Below are positions 10,613 to 20,119 of a DNA stretch of 64,000 bases, piece by piece. The notes under the pieces are model-generated. The model had not been told where the DNA came from. It searched no databases and worked only from the letters and a program-made list of their open reading frames with translations. This stretch comes from Aphidius gifuensis (Eukaryota; Arthropoda; Insecta; Hymenoptera; Braconidae). Position 1 is the stretch's first letter. Each line of letters opens with the position of its first letter. Where the stretch lies: positions 14,038,469-14,102,468 of the forward strand of contig NC_057790.1 of the NCBI RefSeq assembly GCF_014905175.1, given 5' to 3'. Both the position numbers and the translations under genes were made by a program.

Positions 10613-12394
10613 AAAAAATCATATTGAACCTATATTTATTGTAAAAAAAACGACAGGTTAACATCGTTTTTATATATTTTTTTGATATTGTAAAGGGCGC
10701 TTAAGAAAAGAGAGAATCTTATTCCAAGAAAATAATCCTTGTAATCATTTATTGGAAAATTTAGAGATGTGAATATAAGTATGGATAAAATCATGATTTT
10801 CTGAAATAAAAAAAAAAAAAAATTCCATTTTGACGTAAAAAGTTCCAATCAATTGGAATGTAGAGCGTAAATAAATGCATTAAGATTTAAAACTTTTATA
10901 TTTCATATTTTTCAATAATCAACTGTACATTCACTCGGAAATTCTCAAGTAGAAAAGAAATTTTCTTCAATTGAGATTTCAATATGTATGCAATACTTGA
11001 TACAATAAATTTTATGATAAAAAATTATCGATCGTTAAAACAAATCAATTTCATTACGATTCGATTGCGAAAAAACTACAATTAAACGATTTGAAATCAG
11101 AACGAAAAAACATTGTGTAAGACAGTAAGTATTTAATTTTTTTTTTTAAGAATACCAAAATCACTTGATTAAAATAAACTCAATTTGGAAATTGAAGGAA
11201 AAAAAAATCGAAACAATCAAGCAACGAATCACTTGAAAAATTCTGGCGTTGAACCAAAATATTTTGAAAATCCATGCAAAGAAAATGTTTCTAAAAAAAC
11301 CTATAAAAGGTCCACAAGAAGAATTATAATCTCAAATGAAAAAAAAATTGGTCGATCAGAATTAATTTAATATTCTTTCAAGGACCGTAGAAAAGATTGC
11401 TTTCTCAAATGGAAAAAAATATTTATTCAAAAAATTATTATTCTAATTGAATTAAAATCAATTTTTTTCTAATTAAGATTATTATTATCATTATGAATTT
11501 TCTAATTTGGATTTATAAATTCAAAAAAAACAGAAATGAAATCTTTTTGATTGATAATAAATCAAAAAGTAGATGAATAGTATGTGGAAGTACGTTCCCC
11601 ACAGCATGCATTGTACATGATGGTGGTGACCAAAAAAAATCAAAGTATACTTAATAACTTGTAAAAACAGTTTATACTTTAATCTTGCGAGCTAGCAGTA
11701 GCTACATTGACAAAATGAATTGAATAATATAATTTTTATCTCAATTCAAGAAAAAAATAGACAAAATATAAATGTGTTCGTGTACTATGAAACAGAAAAA
11801 AATGAGGAAAACAGTAGTCCAAATCGTCCGAAAAATTAAATGGAGTTTCGTTATCGTAAAACGAAAGAAAAAAGGTAAAAAGTGAATCGTTTTGAGCAAG
11901 AAATATTACTAATAATTTTACCCCTTGATAATTTCACGAAATTAAAAAATAACCTGAGGAAAGTCGTCATTGTCTCAATTGGAGAGAATGAGCTCTTTTG
12001 AAGCAAAAAATTGATAGAATATTTTTCAAGATTGTACCAAAAAAAATAAATCTTGATTCAAGAAAATTAAAGTGAACCATAAAACTACTTGTTTCAAAAA
12101 AAATGTCGATATAATCAGAAAGAATGCTGTGTGTAGGTGATATAAAATTGAATTTAATTGTAATTCATGTCATTTGATTGAGATCAAAATTTTCTCAATT
12201 TGAGGAAAAATATATTTTATTCGAACCTAATAAGTAATTAATTAAAAATATTATTTATTCGAACCTAATAAGTAATTTATTAAAAATATTATGTTGTCTG
12301 ACTTAAATGTTTACTTAAATTTTGTGGAAGAAACTAAAGTCTCAAATGAAGAAAAAATTAGCATATCGAGAAAAATTTTATGCGATTAAAAAGA
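10613..12394. other. AT-rich sequence without a supported gene
   Basis: The longest frame (11,185-11,370, Lys/Asn-rich) shows no motif. A possible donor (GACAG/TAAGT) at about 11,125 has no matching exon. I see nothing else that I can support. Confidence 0.4.
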
Positions 12395-12640
12395 TTACTT
12401 TCTCAATTTAAGAAAATAAGTAGCTAAGGAAAAGATGTATCTAAGAAATTAGAGTTGCCAGAGAAATATGGTTCAAGGAAATAATGTTGCTAAGAACATA
12501 TTCTTTCAGCAACTGTAATTCCTTACCTCCATCTTTTCCTTAGCTACTGTTTTTCCTTGGACATTTTTTGTTAATAAATAAATAATTTACATGTAATTTT
12601 ATTTTTGAAAAATTAAAATTTTCAAGGAAAAGCAGTATTT
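12395..12640. repeat. Inverted copies of the CTAAGGAAAAGATGTAGC repeat
   Basis: AGTAGCTAAGGAAAAGATG (12,420) and its reverse complement CATCTTTTCCTTAGCTACTG (12,530) face each other about 100 bp apart. The same words make a longer array at 15,060-15,620, the target of the Maverick. Confidence 0.6.
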
Positions 12641-12849
12641 TATCCGTTTTCAGCGAGATTTCCGCGATTTAAATTAGAATATCGTAATTGTAACTAAAAA
12701 ATATGCCAGTCGGAAATTTATTTATATGTTTCATGTTAAAACTGAATTTTCTTGAATGAAGAAAATTTTTTATAATCAAACAAGAGTGCTCCTGCTCAAC
12801 CTTTTTTTTTTTTTAACCTAATACAAAAACTAAAACATATATTAGAAAG

Positions 12850-13158
12850 CTGATGATGATGATGATGATGATGATGCCATTCTTGAAACAATGTATTTTA
12901 GGTAAATATATATATAATTAGTATATCGTTATTATTATATCAATAACAATAATATTACATTTAAAAATTAATTTTTCAGATGTTTTGGAACGTAAACGTA
13001 AACAATTTGGAAATTCAGGCCCTAAGTGCTTGACATTATTGAGTGATTGTTTATCACGAGCTTCAGACTGGGATAGTCATGGAAGCAAAAAAAAGACTAA
13101 TAAAAAAAACAAAAATCATTTGTTGATTATATCGCTGAAGAAGAAGAAAAAGAAGTAG
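12850..13158 (+). CDS. Possible two 3' exons of an unidentified host gene
   Basis: A GAT/ATG microsatellite segment ends TTTTAG/GTAAAT at 12,902. A second open segment follows the acceptor TTTTTTCAG at 12,979 and runs to TAG at 13,158. Its frame begins DVLERKRKQFGNSGPKC, then LTLLSDCLSRASDWDSHG, and ends in a Lys-rich tail. The middle of the second segment has ordinary protein composition, while the first is doubtful because it is mostly repeat. I do not recognise the product. AATAAA-like words follow near 13,370. Confidence 0.3.
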
Positions 13159-14849
13159 GAGAAGGAGAAGAAGAAAAAGAAGAAGAAGAATATAATAACG
13201 ATGAAGAGGATCATTGATTATTATATCATTATAATTATTATATCATTAATTATATAGTTATTATATATAATTAATATTATATAATTCATTCGTTTTTACA
13301 TTTCTTTTTTATTATTCAATTCCATATTATTTATAAATGAAGTTTTTGATATATTAATTCAAAGTAATAAAAATTATTATATTATTTTCATCTTTTTCTA
13401 AAATTATGAAACATTTTCACCTGGTATTCAGATACACAATATATCAGGTAATGTTGAGTATGTACAATCATTTTCTTTGATATAATAAAATACAACCATC
13501 ATTCTCATCATCATATAATCCAAGCTAACTTGTATTTCATTTTACATCAAAGTATAAAAATAAAACAACATGCAATTTTAATATTTTTTTATATTAATAT
13601 AATATTTTGAGGTTGGGCAATCACCAGTATCAGAGCCATTATCAACAATAAATATACAAACTAAAAAAAAAATAATTAATAAGTTAATTAATATTGAAAA
13701 GGATTCATCATCAAAAAAAATAATAAATAAATAAATAAATATATATACATTATACATATATACCTATATATAAAACTGCCAGTAAAAACACACATACGGC
13801 AAACTAGGTATATTTTTTACAACAAAGATGAGAACCACTTCATAACCTGAATGAATCTTCATGTACCTTATTACCTATACTCTCTTGCATCTGTCAAATT
13901 TGATGTTTAAATTAAAAAAATTAATATTTGAATGACAGTAGTCGCAGATCACGTGTGACTATGTTAATCAATGAAACTAGATTAAAGTTGTCATATGCTT
14001 TTTAAGCTTCACAATAGTCTATTTGTTGCAATATTGTGTTTTTTTTTGCGTTTACGCTTACTTCGATTTTACAGTAAAATAAAGGCAAAATCTAACTCGC
14101 ACCAAGGTTATTTTCGTATCTCGCTACTTCGATTTGAAAATGAAATTTCTACCAGGGTTCGGAACGAATAATATCTCGATTTGAGATACGACTGTTCATT
14201 ATTAAAACATGTTGATACCTAACAGTCGTTTGAAAATTTTATTTAATGTGTTTTTTTTTAAAACTTAAAACTCTTTTTTTTGCTTTTTCAAACTCTTATT
14301 ATTAAATATGAATATAATCATGTTTAATTAAATCCAAGATAATTGTGTTCAATTTATATTTTGGCATTTGAAGCAAGTTATCTCTTTTTACCCATGACTC
14401 AGAATGGGAAAGATTCTGTGTTCTTATAAGATTATTTTTCTCTGTTTAAGAAACTATCTTCATTCAAGAATATGTGTAGTTTATTTCAAACCTTTTTTTT
14501 TCCTCATTGGAAGTTTGATGAATTATCATTAATTTTTTGGACATCTTCAGTATAAACTAAATGGTTCTTCATTGTATATCAATTTCATTGAAATGTTTTA
14601 AATAAATTCTCTTTTAAAGTGATGGCATTTTCAATGAAAGGCTATTACACCTGCGTTACAATTTGGATACAACCGATTAATTTTTTTATCAGAGTACTAT
14701 CCGTTATTCTTGATTTGCGTTCCGATGATATTTATTTTGTTTTATTTTGTCGAAACATTTTTTTTTCTCAATTTTAAATAATTTTTCTGAACGAAGAAAA
14801 TTTCTTAATCCAAGAAAATTTTCTACCGGCAAATGCTCATAATTATCTC
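13159..14849. other. AT-rich sequence without a supported gene
   Basis: Long AT stretches. A poly-GAA tract at 13,139-13,200 looks like a degraded microsatellite. No ORF, TIR pair or splice-flanked exon recognised. Confidence 0.4.
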
Positions 14850-14965
14850 AGGGAGGAACTACCAATAATCTACGAGTAAAATTTTTTTATTTACGAGTAA
14901 AATTTCTTATGTAAAATTCTAGTAGAAAATTACTGGTAGGATCTACTGGTAAATCATTTTGGTAA
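14850..14965. repeat. Short TACTGGTAG/TACGAGTAA repeats, left cluster
   Basis: Degenerate copies of ATCTACGAGTAAAAT and TTACTGGTAGGATCTACTGG. A larger cluster of the same words lies at 30,880-31,210, on the far side of the Maverick, so both probably belonged to one array before the 15-kb insertion. Confidence 0.55.
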
Positions 14966-15059
14966 ACTCAGTGTTATAGTATTTGCCTTAATAAACACGG
15001 TTGCTTGTAATTCTATTATTGAATAAATTGATATTTTACGGCTTACAGCTTAAGTATAA

Positions 15060-15619
15060 ATGCAGCTAAGAAAAAAAACGTCCCACAAAAAGATGTAGCT
15101 AAGGAATTAATGTTGCTTAAAGCGTAATTTTTCTAGACACATTGATTAGTGAACATTTTTTCTTTAGCTACTGCTTGTCCTATATATATATTCATTTATT
15201 GAATAAATAAAATACATGTAATTGAATTTTTAAAGAATGCAAATGTCTAAGAAAAAGTGGTAACTAAGGAAATATTCTTAAAACATAATATTTCTAGACA
15301 CATTAATTCCTTACCTACATCTTTGCTTTAGCTACTGTTTTTCTTTGGAATTTTTTTAAGGATTTTTAATTTCCTGTTGTTTTCGCTTCTTTTCCTTAGC
15401 TTTTTTTTTACTGCTTGTCCTTGAGATTTTTATTTATTTAATAAATAGAAAACATGTAATTTTCAAAAAAAAAAAAAAAAATGGCCAGGGGAAAGCAGTT
15501 GCTAAGGAAAAGACGTAGCTAAAGAATTAATGTTGCCAAAGAATCATGTAACTAATATTGCTCGAAACATAATTTTTTTAGCAAAATCAATTCCTTAGGT
15601 ACATTTTTCACTTAGCTAC
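15060..15619. repeat. CTAAGGAAAAGATGTAGC array, target of the Maverick
   Basis: About three units of 190-200 bp with AAAGATGTAGCTAAGGAATTA and the inverse TTCCTTACCTACATCTTTGC. The array resumes at 30,660 (CTAAGGAAAAGATGTGGCTAAGG), which shows that the Maverick integrated inside it. Confidence 0.7.
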
Positions 15620-15625
15620 ATCTTT
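15620..15625. repeat. Left 6-bp target site duplication (ATCTTT)
   Basis: Identical to 30,654-30,659. Six base pairs is the standard target duplication of Maverick/Polinton integration. Confidence 0.95.
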
Positions 15626-15867
15626 AGTAGTATATATAGGACAGTTCTGGACCACCCCCCCCCGCTGTGCCTCCCCCCCGCGGTTGATTTCGCGGATATC
15701 GTCCCAGGGGGTCCGCGAATTAATTTAATTAGATCAAATCTCCCCGGGGGGTCCGCGAATTAATTAATTAGATCAAATCGCTGCAGGGGGTCCTTGAATT
15801 AATTAATTGGATTGATTAATTAATTAATCAGGTCAAATCGCCACAGGGGGGGGGTCCGATTTTTCAT

Positions 15868-16100
15868 AAGACGCCATATTGGCTTTCCATAAGACGCCAT
15901 ATTGGTTTTTCTATAAGACGCCATTTTAAATTTTTGAAATTTCGAAATTCCCGGGTCCCATTTTTCACACGACGCTATATTGTTTCCGTCTGTCGCCATA
16001 TTGGATTTTTTTTTTTACAACGCCCTATTGGTTTTTTTCGCAAGACGCCATATTGGATTTTTTTAAATGTCATCTTTGGTTTTTAAAAGACGCCATCTCG
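15868..16100. repeat. Nine GACGCCATATTGG units in the left TIR
   Basis: Spaced about 20-30 bp apart. Five units keep the exact GCCATATTGG or GCCATTTT form, the others vary by one to three bases. The core CGCCATNTT fits the YY1/Pleiohomeotic binding consensus (known). Binding here is an inference. Mirrored in the right TIR at 30,140-30,390. Confidence 0.75.
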
Positions 16101-16139
16101 TGTTATTATTATTATTAATGGAAAAAAAATATTTTCCCT

Positions 16140-16200
16140 AACCGGGATTTGAACTCAGACCTTTGGCATGAGAGTTTGGCACGCTATCCTCTGAAACAAA
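16140..16200 (-). other. tRNA-like 3' half inside the left TIR
   Basis: On the minus strand: GCGTGCCAAACTCTCATGCC, then TGAGTTCAAATCCCGG, then TTAGGG. The right TIR copy has CCGAGTTCAAATCCCGG, a better T-stem. A B-box and T-arm are visible, but no matching 5' acceptor half. Confidence 0.45.
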
Positions 16201-16271
16201 CAAGAGATTATGCTATTCCCTGTCGGTAAAAGAATATTCCTTCAAATATTATTTAATGAAAAACTAAATTG

Positions 16272-16370
16272 CCTTCGATAGCTCAGTTGGTAGAAGCGAT
16301 GGACTGTAATTGGTTTGATTAAAATATGAGAGACATCCAGAGGTCGCTGGTTCGAATCCGGCTCGAAGGA
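16272..16370 (+). tRNA. tRNA-Tyr (anticodon GTA) with intron, inside the Maverick
   Basis: The acceptor stem CCTTCGA (16,272-16,278) pairs with TCGAAGG (16,363-16,369), followed by discriminator A. The D-arm/A-box TAGCTCAGTTGGTAGAAG and T-arm/B-box GCTGGTTCGAATCCGGC are excellent. The anticodon loop reads CTGTA, interrupted by an intron of about 25 nt just 3' of the anticodon, as in eukaryotic nuclear tRNA-Tyr. A run of T (16,373 onward) makes a pol III terminator. The anticodon stem is slightly irregular, with one extra base in the D-arm/anticodon junction, so it may be a decaying copy. It lies 28 bp inside the left TIR boundary and is absent from the right side, so it is a single-copy passenger. 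Confidence 0.85.
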
Positions 16371-16446
16371 ATTTTTTTTTTTTTTCTATTTTTATTCATA
16401 TAAAAACGATGTTGATGGAATTAAAAAAAAAAAAAAAAAAAAAAAA

Positions 16447-16524
16447 TTTGTCTTGATGATGGTTTGAACTGAGGACCAATCATTTTATAGGTTGGAACCT
16501 TAGCTCTTGCATCATCAAGACAAA
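16447..16524 (-). other. tRNA-like hairpin closed by a perfect 15-bp inverted repeat
   Basis: TTTGTCTTGATGATG (16,447-16,461) is the exact complement of CATCATCAAGACAAA (16,510-16,524). On the minus strand the interior ends in a B-box-like CTCAGTTCAAACCATC, and an A-box is poor. It may be a degraded tRNA with an extended acceptor helix. It sits 77 bp downstream of tRNA-Tyr. Confidence 0.45.
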
Positions 16525-16648
16525 TTACAGAAAGTATTGTAAATAATTCCATTATTTCATCATCTATTTGATGTTTATAAAATAAGTTGTGGAGGGGGTA
16601 AATAGGAAGTGGAAGGGATGGAAAAAGAGGGGAGTGAATATCCAGAGG

Positions 16649-16684
16649 TATAAAAGGAATATCATCAGTTCAGAACTGGTCACT
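16649..16684 (+). promoter_or_regulatory. Core promoter of the exonuclease-like gene
   Basis: TATAAAAG at 16,649 and TCACT at 16,680, giving 33 nt from the first T to the initiator A. The ATG follows at 16,724. Confidence 0.65.
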
Positions 16685-16723
16685 ATACAGTCGAGTTGAG
16701 TTGAGTTAATATATTAAAACAAA

Positions 16724-17543
16724 ATGTCAGCATTCATTGATTTTCATGGATTTCAAGAACCTCAAGGTTTATTTGTTGTAAAAGAGTTAGTTATCCAACC
16801 TGTAAATTCAAGATCTTCACCAACTATAAAAATATTCAAACCACCTTGTGAAAAATCACATCTAACAGAAGAATATAAAAAAACTGTGAATAATTGTGAA
16901 AAAAAATAATCATGGGATATCTTGGGAAGCTGGTTGTGATCAATATAATAACGTATCAACAATAATCATTGAAGAATTAGTTGGAAAGTTTAATTATTTA
17001 TTTGTCATAGGTGAAGATAGAAAAAAATGGTTAACATTTATTTTACGTTTTAATCCAATGACAATTTTCAATTTGGAAGACCTAGGATGTCCAGATATAA
17101 AAATATTAGAGATGGAACATCCAGCAATACGACATGTGAATTCACATCCTTTATGCAGTTCTTACAAATGTGCATATGAAAATGCACAGAGATACAAATA
17201 CTGGTATATTAAAAAATTTTCAACAAGAGCCAACATGAAAAAATCCATTTTACATTTTTGTGCAGTTGAAAATATAACTGACTTGACACAAAAAGATATT
17301 GCTGCACTTCCAGTGATGGCTATTATAAAATTTGCATCACATCAAATTGATGAAATTTGGGAAAAATTATCAGTAGAACAACGTTCAAATCCAACAATTT
17401 CAAAATTAAAACGATGTAAAAAACATCCAATACAAAATGATTGTGAAGATGAAGTTGGAATATCTTATTATGTACTAGAAAAATATTGTTTAAAATGTAA
17501 AGAAGTAACTGACAATGGAGAATTAAATTTTATCAATGAATAA
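16724..17543 (+). pseudogene. Maverick conserved protein, exonuclease-like, one frameshift
   Basis: Frame 1 (16,724-16,909) begins MSAFIDFHGFQ with F-V-V-K-E-L soon after. Frame 2 (16,896-17,543) resumes at NNHGISWEAG and runs to LNFINE. The switch lies in an A8 tract (16,899-16,906), so a single 1-nt indel splits an otherwise continuous protein of about 270 residues. The acidic residues in FIDFHGF and VKEL, the strand-like LFVIGEDRKKWL, INLEDLGCP-type Asp, and the H-P-L-C...C-A-Y-E-N-A motif recur in many arthropod Maverick copies. The D-E...D...H spacing suggests an RNase-H-fold, DEDD-type nuclease, which is my inference and not established here. First gene in the element, transcribed inward from the left TIR. 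Confidence 0.7.
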
Positions 17544-18061
17544 ACCAAATTTTTAAAAATTGATAATTTTTTAGAATCATCCTTCCTTTCTTAGAATATA
17601 AGATAAAAAAAATAAAGATTTAGTTTGTATAATAAAAAATAATAGAAACAAACATTTTTAACATTTAAAAAAGGAAAAAATACTGACTAGATTTCATTGT
17701 TATAAAAATTGATGAATCATCTGACAACAATGGATTAAATTTAGAAAATATACTGAAACATGTTCAAACAGGAATTATTAGCTTTTCTCAAAAGAATATT
17801 TTCACATCTATTGTTATAAATGAAAAAGATTAAAGATTAGAATAATAGAAAGTAAAAACTTTTCTAAGAAGAAAAAATTTTAGTCGGGATAAGCATCACC
17901 TGGTTTTCCTTCCCCACAAAATATCAACCAATCACAATTCCCCGTTTAAACTTAAGTAGAAAAGCATAACCTGTTTTCCCTCCTCCAACAAAATATTAAC
18001 CAAATCACAACTTCCCCCACGTTAGTGAAAGAGAAGGGAACGTTGGTGGGGGACCTGAGAT
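17544..18061. other. Gap between the first two Maverick genes
   Basis: Holds a short coding-like relic (17,693-17,833). From 17,880 to 18,055 there are two related segments containing AAGCATMACCTGKTTTYCYTYC and CAACMAATCACAAYTYCCC, apparently an upstream promoter duplication. Confidence 0.45.
17693..17833 (+). pseudogene. Short coding-like relic
   Basis: Forty-six codons without a start, running from FIVIKIDESSDNNG to IVINEKD and a TAA stop, with normal amino-acid balance in an AT-rich gap. Family unknown. It could be a lost small Maverick gene or chance. Confidence 0.25.
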
Positions 18062-18065
18062 TTAG

Positions 18066-18250
18066 TATATATTCTCGTGCACAGAGACTAAGCATCACTC
18101 ATCGTTCAGTCCATCAGCTGTAGTGCGCCCAGTCTTAGAAACCAACAAGTAAGTTTTACCATATATTTATAAATTTTTATTAACTTATCAATACTTTCAA
18201 TGTTTTTCAATAATGTATTTTGTTAACTAAAATAACTTTTCCATTTACAG
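18066..18250 (+). promoter_or_regulatory. Promoter and 5'-UTR intron of the OB-like gene
   Basis: TATATATT at 18,066 and TCACT at 18,095 (31 nt to the initiator A). A leader of about 50 nt is followed by a 5'-UTR intron, donor CAA/GTAAGT at 18,149 and acceptor TTTACAG at 18,250, nine bases before the ATG at 18,260. Polymerase B has the same arrangement and the same ACAA/GTAAGT donor. Confidence 0.65.
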
Positions 18251-18259
18251 ATATTAAAA

Positions 18260-18601
18260 ATGGGTTTTGCAAAAGCAAAAAAACTTCAAAAAGCTAACGA
18301 ACGCAAATCATTGAAAGATTTAAAAAGAAAAGTAGTTTATAAAATTACTAAAGTAGCGAGATTTCCAACATCAAAGTATGGTCCAGCGCTAACAGTTGAA
18401 ATCAACAATGAAAATTATGCATATCTACCAAAAAGATTTGCTACACATTTCAATCAAGATGATCAAGAATTTAAGGAGCTAGAAAATGCTGTCAAGAAAG
18501 GAACACTAACCATGGTTCTTGATGGTGAAAATAACCAAGATGTAATATTAGATGATAGTACATATGATCTACGTGATTTCGATGATGATGAGGAAATGTG
18601 A
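18260..18601 (+). CDS. Small Maverick protein, OB-fold-like
   Basis: An intact 113-residue protein. The N-terminus is Lys-rich (MGFAKAKKLQKANERKSLKD). Then come alternating strand-like segments (VVYKITKVARFPTSKYGPAL, TVEINNENYAYLPKRF), and the C-terminus is strongly acidic (DLRDFDDDEEM). The K-Y/F-G-x2-L and LPKRF pattern recurs in small proteins of arthropod Mavericks. A basic, beta-rich body with an acidic tail is typical of single-stranded-DNA-binding OB proteins, so I infer a role in strand-displacement replication beside polymerase B. That function is unproven. The start is fixed by the upstream splice acceptor and TATA/initiator. AATAAA repeats just after the stop can serve as polyadenylation signals. 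Confidence 0.65.
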   Translation: MGFAKAKKLQKANERKSLKDLKRKVVYKITKVARFPTSKYGPALTVEINNENYAYLPKRFATHFNQDDQEFKELENAVKKGTLTMVLDGENNQDVILDDSTYDLRDFDDDEEM

Positions 18602-18679
18602 ATAAATAAATAAATAAATACACTAAATCAAATTATTTTCGTTTGTTTTATTTAATTAAAACCATAGGTTACAAATAAT

Positions 18680-20055
18680 TTATGTTAACTTATGTACTAT
18701 TCCACTTATTGGTCTATATTCAATTATTTTATCATGTAAAATTAAGCAATATGCTGTCGTTCCTTGAGGAAAATTTTTCTTTTGATTCAAATTCAAGCGT
18801 ACATCTACAGCACCAGTCTTCAAAAACTCATTTTGTTTACTACAATCAATAACAATTAATGGAGATTTTTTAATAAAATTATCTTTTGTTACTAAATCTA
18901 TTTTTGAGCCATAGTAAGACTCTGCAAAATTAGCATACATATCATATAATAAAGCAAATTGATTTTTCAATATCTAGATTCAAATTCCCATATGGAAAAA
19001 TATGAGAATTAAGATAAAGTTTAACATTTGTTATTTTACAATGATCAAAATGTGTTACATCTTTTGCCAATCATTTTTCTATTTGATTGAAAACCAAGAA
19101 TAACATAACGTGGCTTTTCCAGTTGAGTTGCAGTTTTCACTGTCCATATATGATGAGTTGTTTGTGGCAGCAATGGATACTCATATAAGTCCCACGATCT
19201 AAATCCAATAGAAATGACAGGATCTTTTTGTATATATTTCATTATATCAATTTTATTTTTGTTTGATAACATTATATACGGTACAAGCCATTCAATTTTT
19301 GTAAGTTTTAAATCAAATTCTGGCATATTAGGAACTCTCTCATTATCTCGTACGATCGCATTCAAATTTGAACGTGATCGTATCATAATGAGTTCATGTT
19401 TCGCATTGACAATTATTTTTTGATAATCTTCAGCAAAGCCAAAAATTATATTTAATGGAACGCATATATCAAAATATCCATCATCATTCATCAATTTCAT
19501 ACCATTTTGATTTATCCACCCTGCATTTTCATAATTCATTCTTGAACTTAATGACAAATAATTTTTCATTGTAGATGTTATACCAACATTCTTTGATTTA
19601 TCAATTAAAACTCCATTTAATTCATAACGCATTTCATCAAACAAAAAACACATAGCATTATTTACTAACGTTAAAGGATAAATATCAGCAAGTGGATCTT
19701 CTGCATTTACAGCAACATGTTCTTGCGTTAATTTTCCACTCATACGTATGTAGCTTTTTGATGGTAGAACAAACAAATCTTGATTCTGAATTGATATTCT
19801 TATTTCATTACTATTCTCGAAACTGGTTGATCCAAATTACTGATGAGCATGTAGCTCATAGTTGTATATTTCATTGTTAAATTGAACTGGCGCGTTTATA
19901 TCGTATTTTGACGTGTAAAACAATTAAGACAAGTTATATTTATCAATTAAAGTTCCAAAATTTTTTTACTTTTTAGACCTAGACTCTGCAGGTAATTTAT
20001 ATTCTGAGATGTCAACTTCTTGACTGCTCGATTCAGACTGACTGGAGGTGTCCAT
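18680..20055 (-). pseudogene. Maverick major capsid protein (double jelly roll), broken
   Basis: Would form the main icosahedral shell. The bulk is open at 19,776-19,045 (243 residues, FVLPSKSYIRMSGKL to RYVILGFQSNRK) with the family signatures FRSWDLYEYPLLPQTTHH and ATQLEKPRYVI. A frame change near 19,055 and another near 18,970 separate the C-terminal part (18,970-18,680: FALLYDMYANFAESYYG, then IVIDCSKQNEFLKTG). Upstream, the N-terminal region is readable to about 19,890 but has an in-frame TAA near 19,840 and further breaks. An ATG at 20,055 opens only a 29-codon frame. Total span suits a capsid protein of about 420 residues. At least three lesions, so a pseudogene. Confidence 0.85.
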
Positions 20056-20091
20056 GATGTGCTGCTTTTATACGATGCCCCACGTTTTATA
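20039..20091 (-). promoter_or_regulatory. Major capsid protein promoter
   Basis: Two TATA boxes on the minus strand: TATAAAAC (from 20,091) and TATAAAAGCAG (from 20,072). The second lies 33 nt before the A of a TCAGT initiator at 20,041-20,037. If that initiator is used, transcription starts downstream of the ATG at 20,055. Confidence 0.55.
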
Positions 20092-20119
20092 GCGCGTGAA
20101 TTGAAGCAAATTCCCATTC

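Larger units (their letters stand above)
15626..16243 (+). repeat. Left terminal inverted repeat of the Maverick
   Basis: 618 bp matching 30,000-30,653 in reverse. In order it contains G/C homopolymer blocks, three CGAATTAATTAATTAGATCAAATC units (about 38-60 bp each, 15,700-15,850), nine degenerate GACGCCATATTGG units (15,868-16,100) and a tRNA-like T-arm (16,140-16,200). The extra C/G runs differ in length between the two ends. Confidence 0.93.

Noticed and set aside
11185..11370. 61-codon Lys/Asn-rich plus frame
   Set aside because: Composition is what AT-rich DNA gives by chance, and there are no motifs or convincing splice partners.
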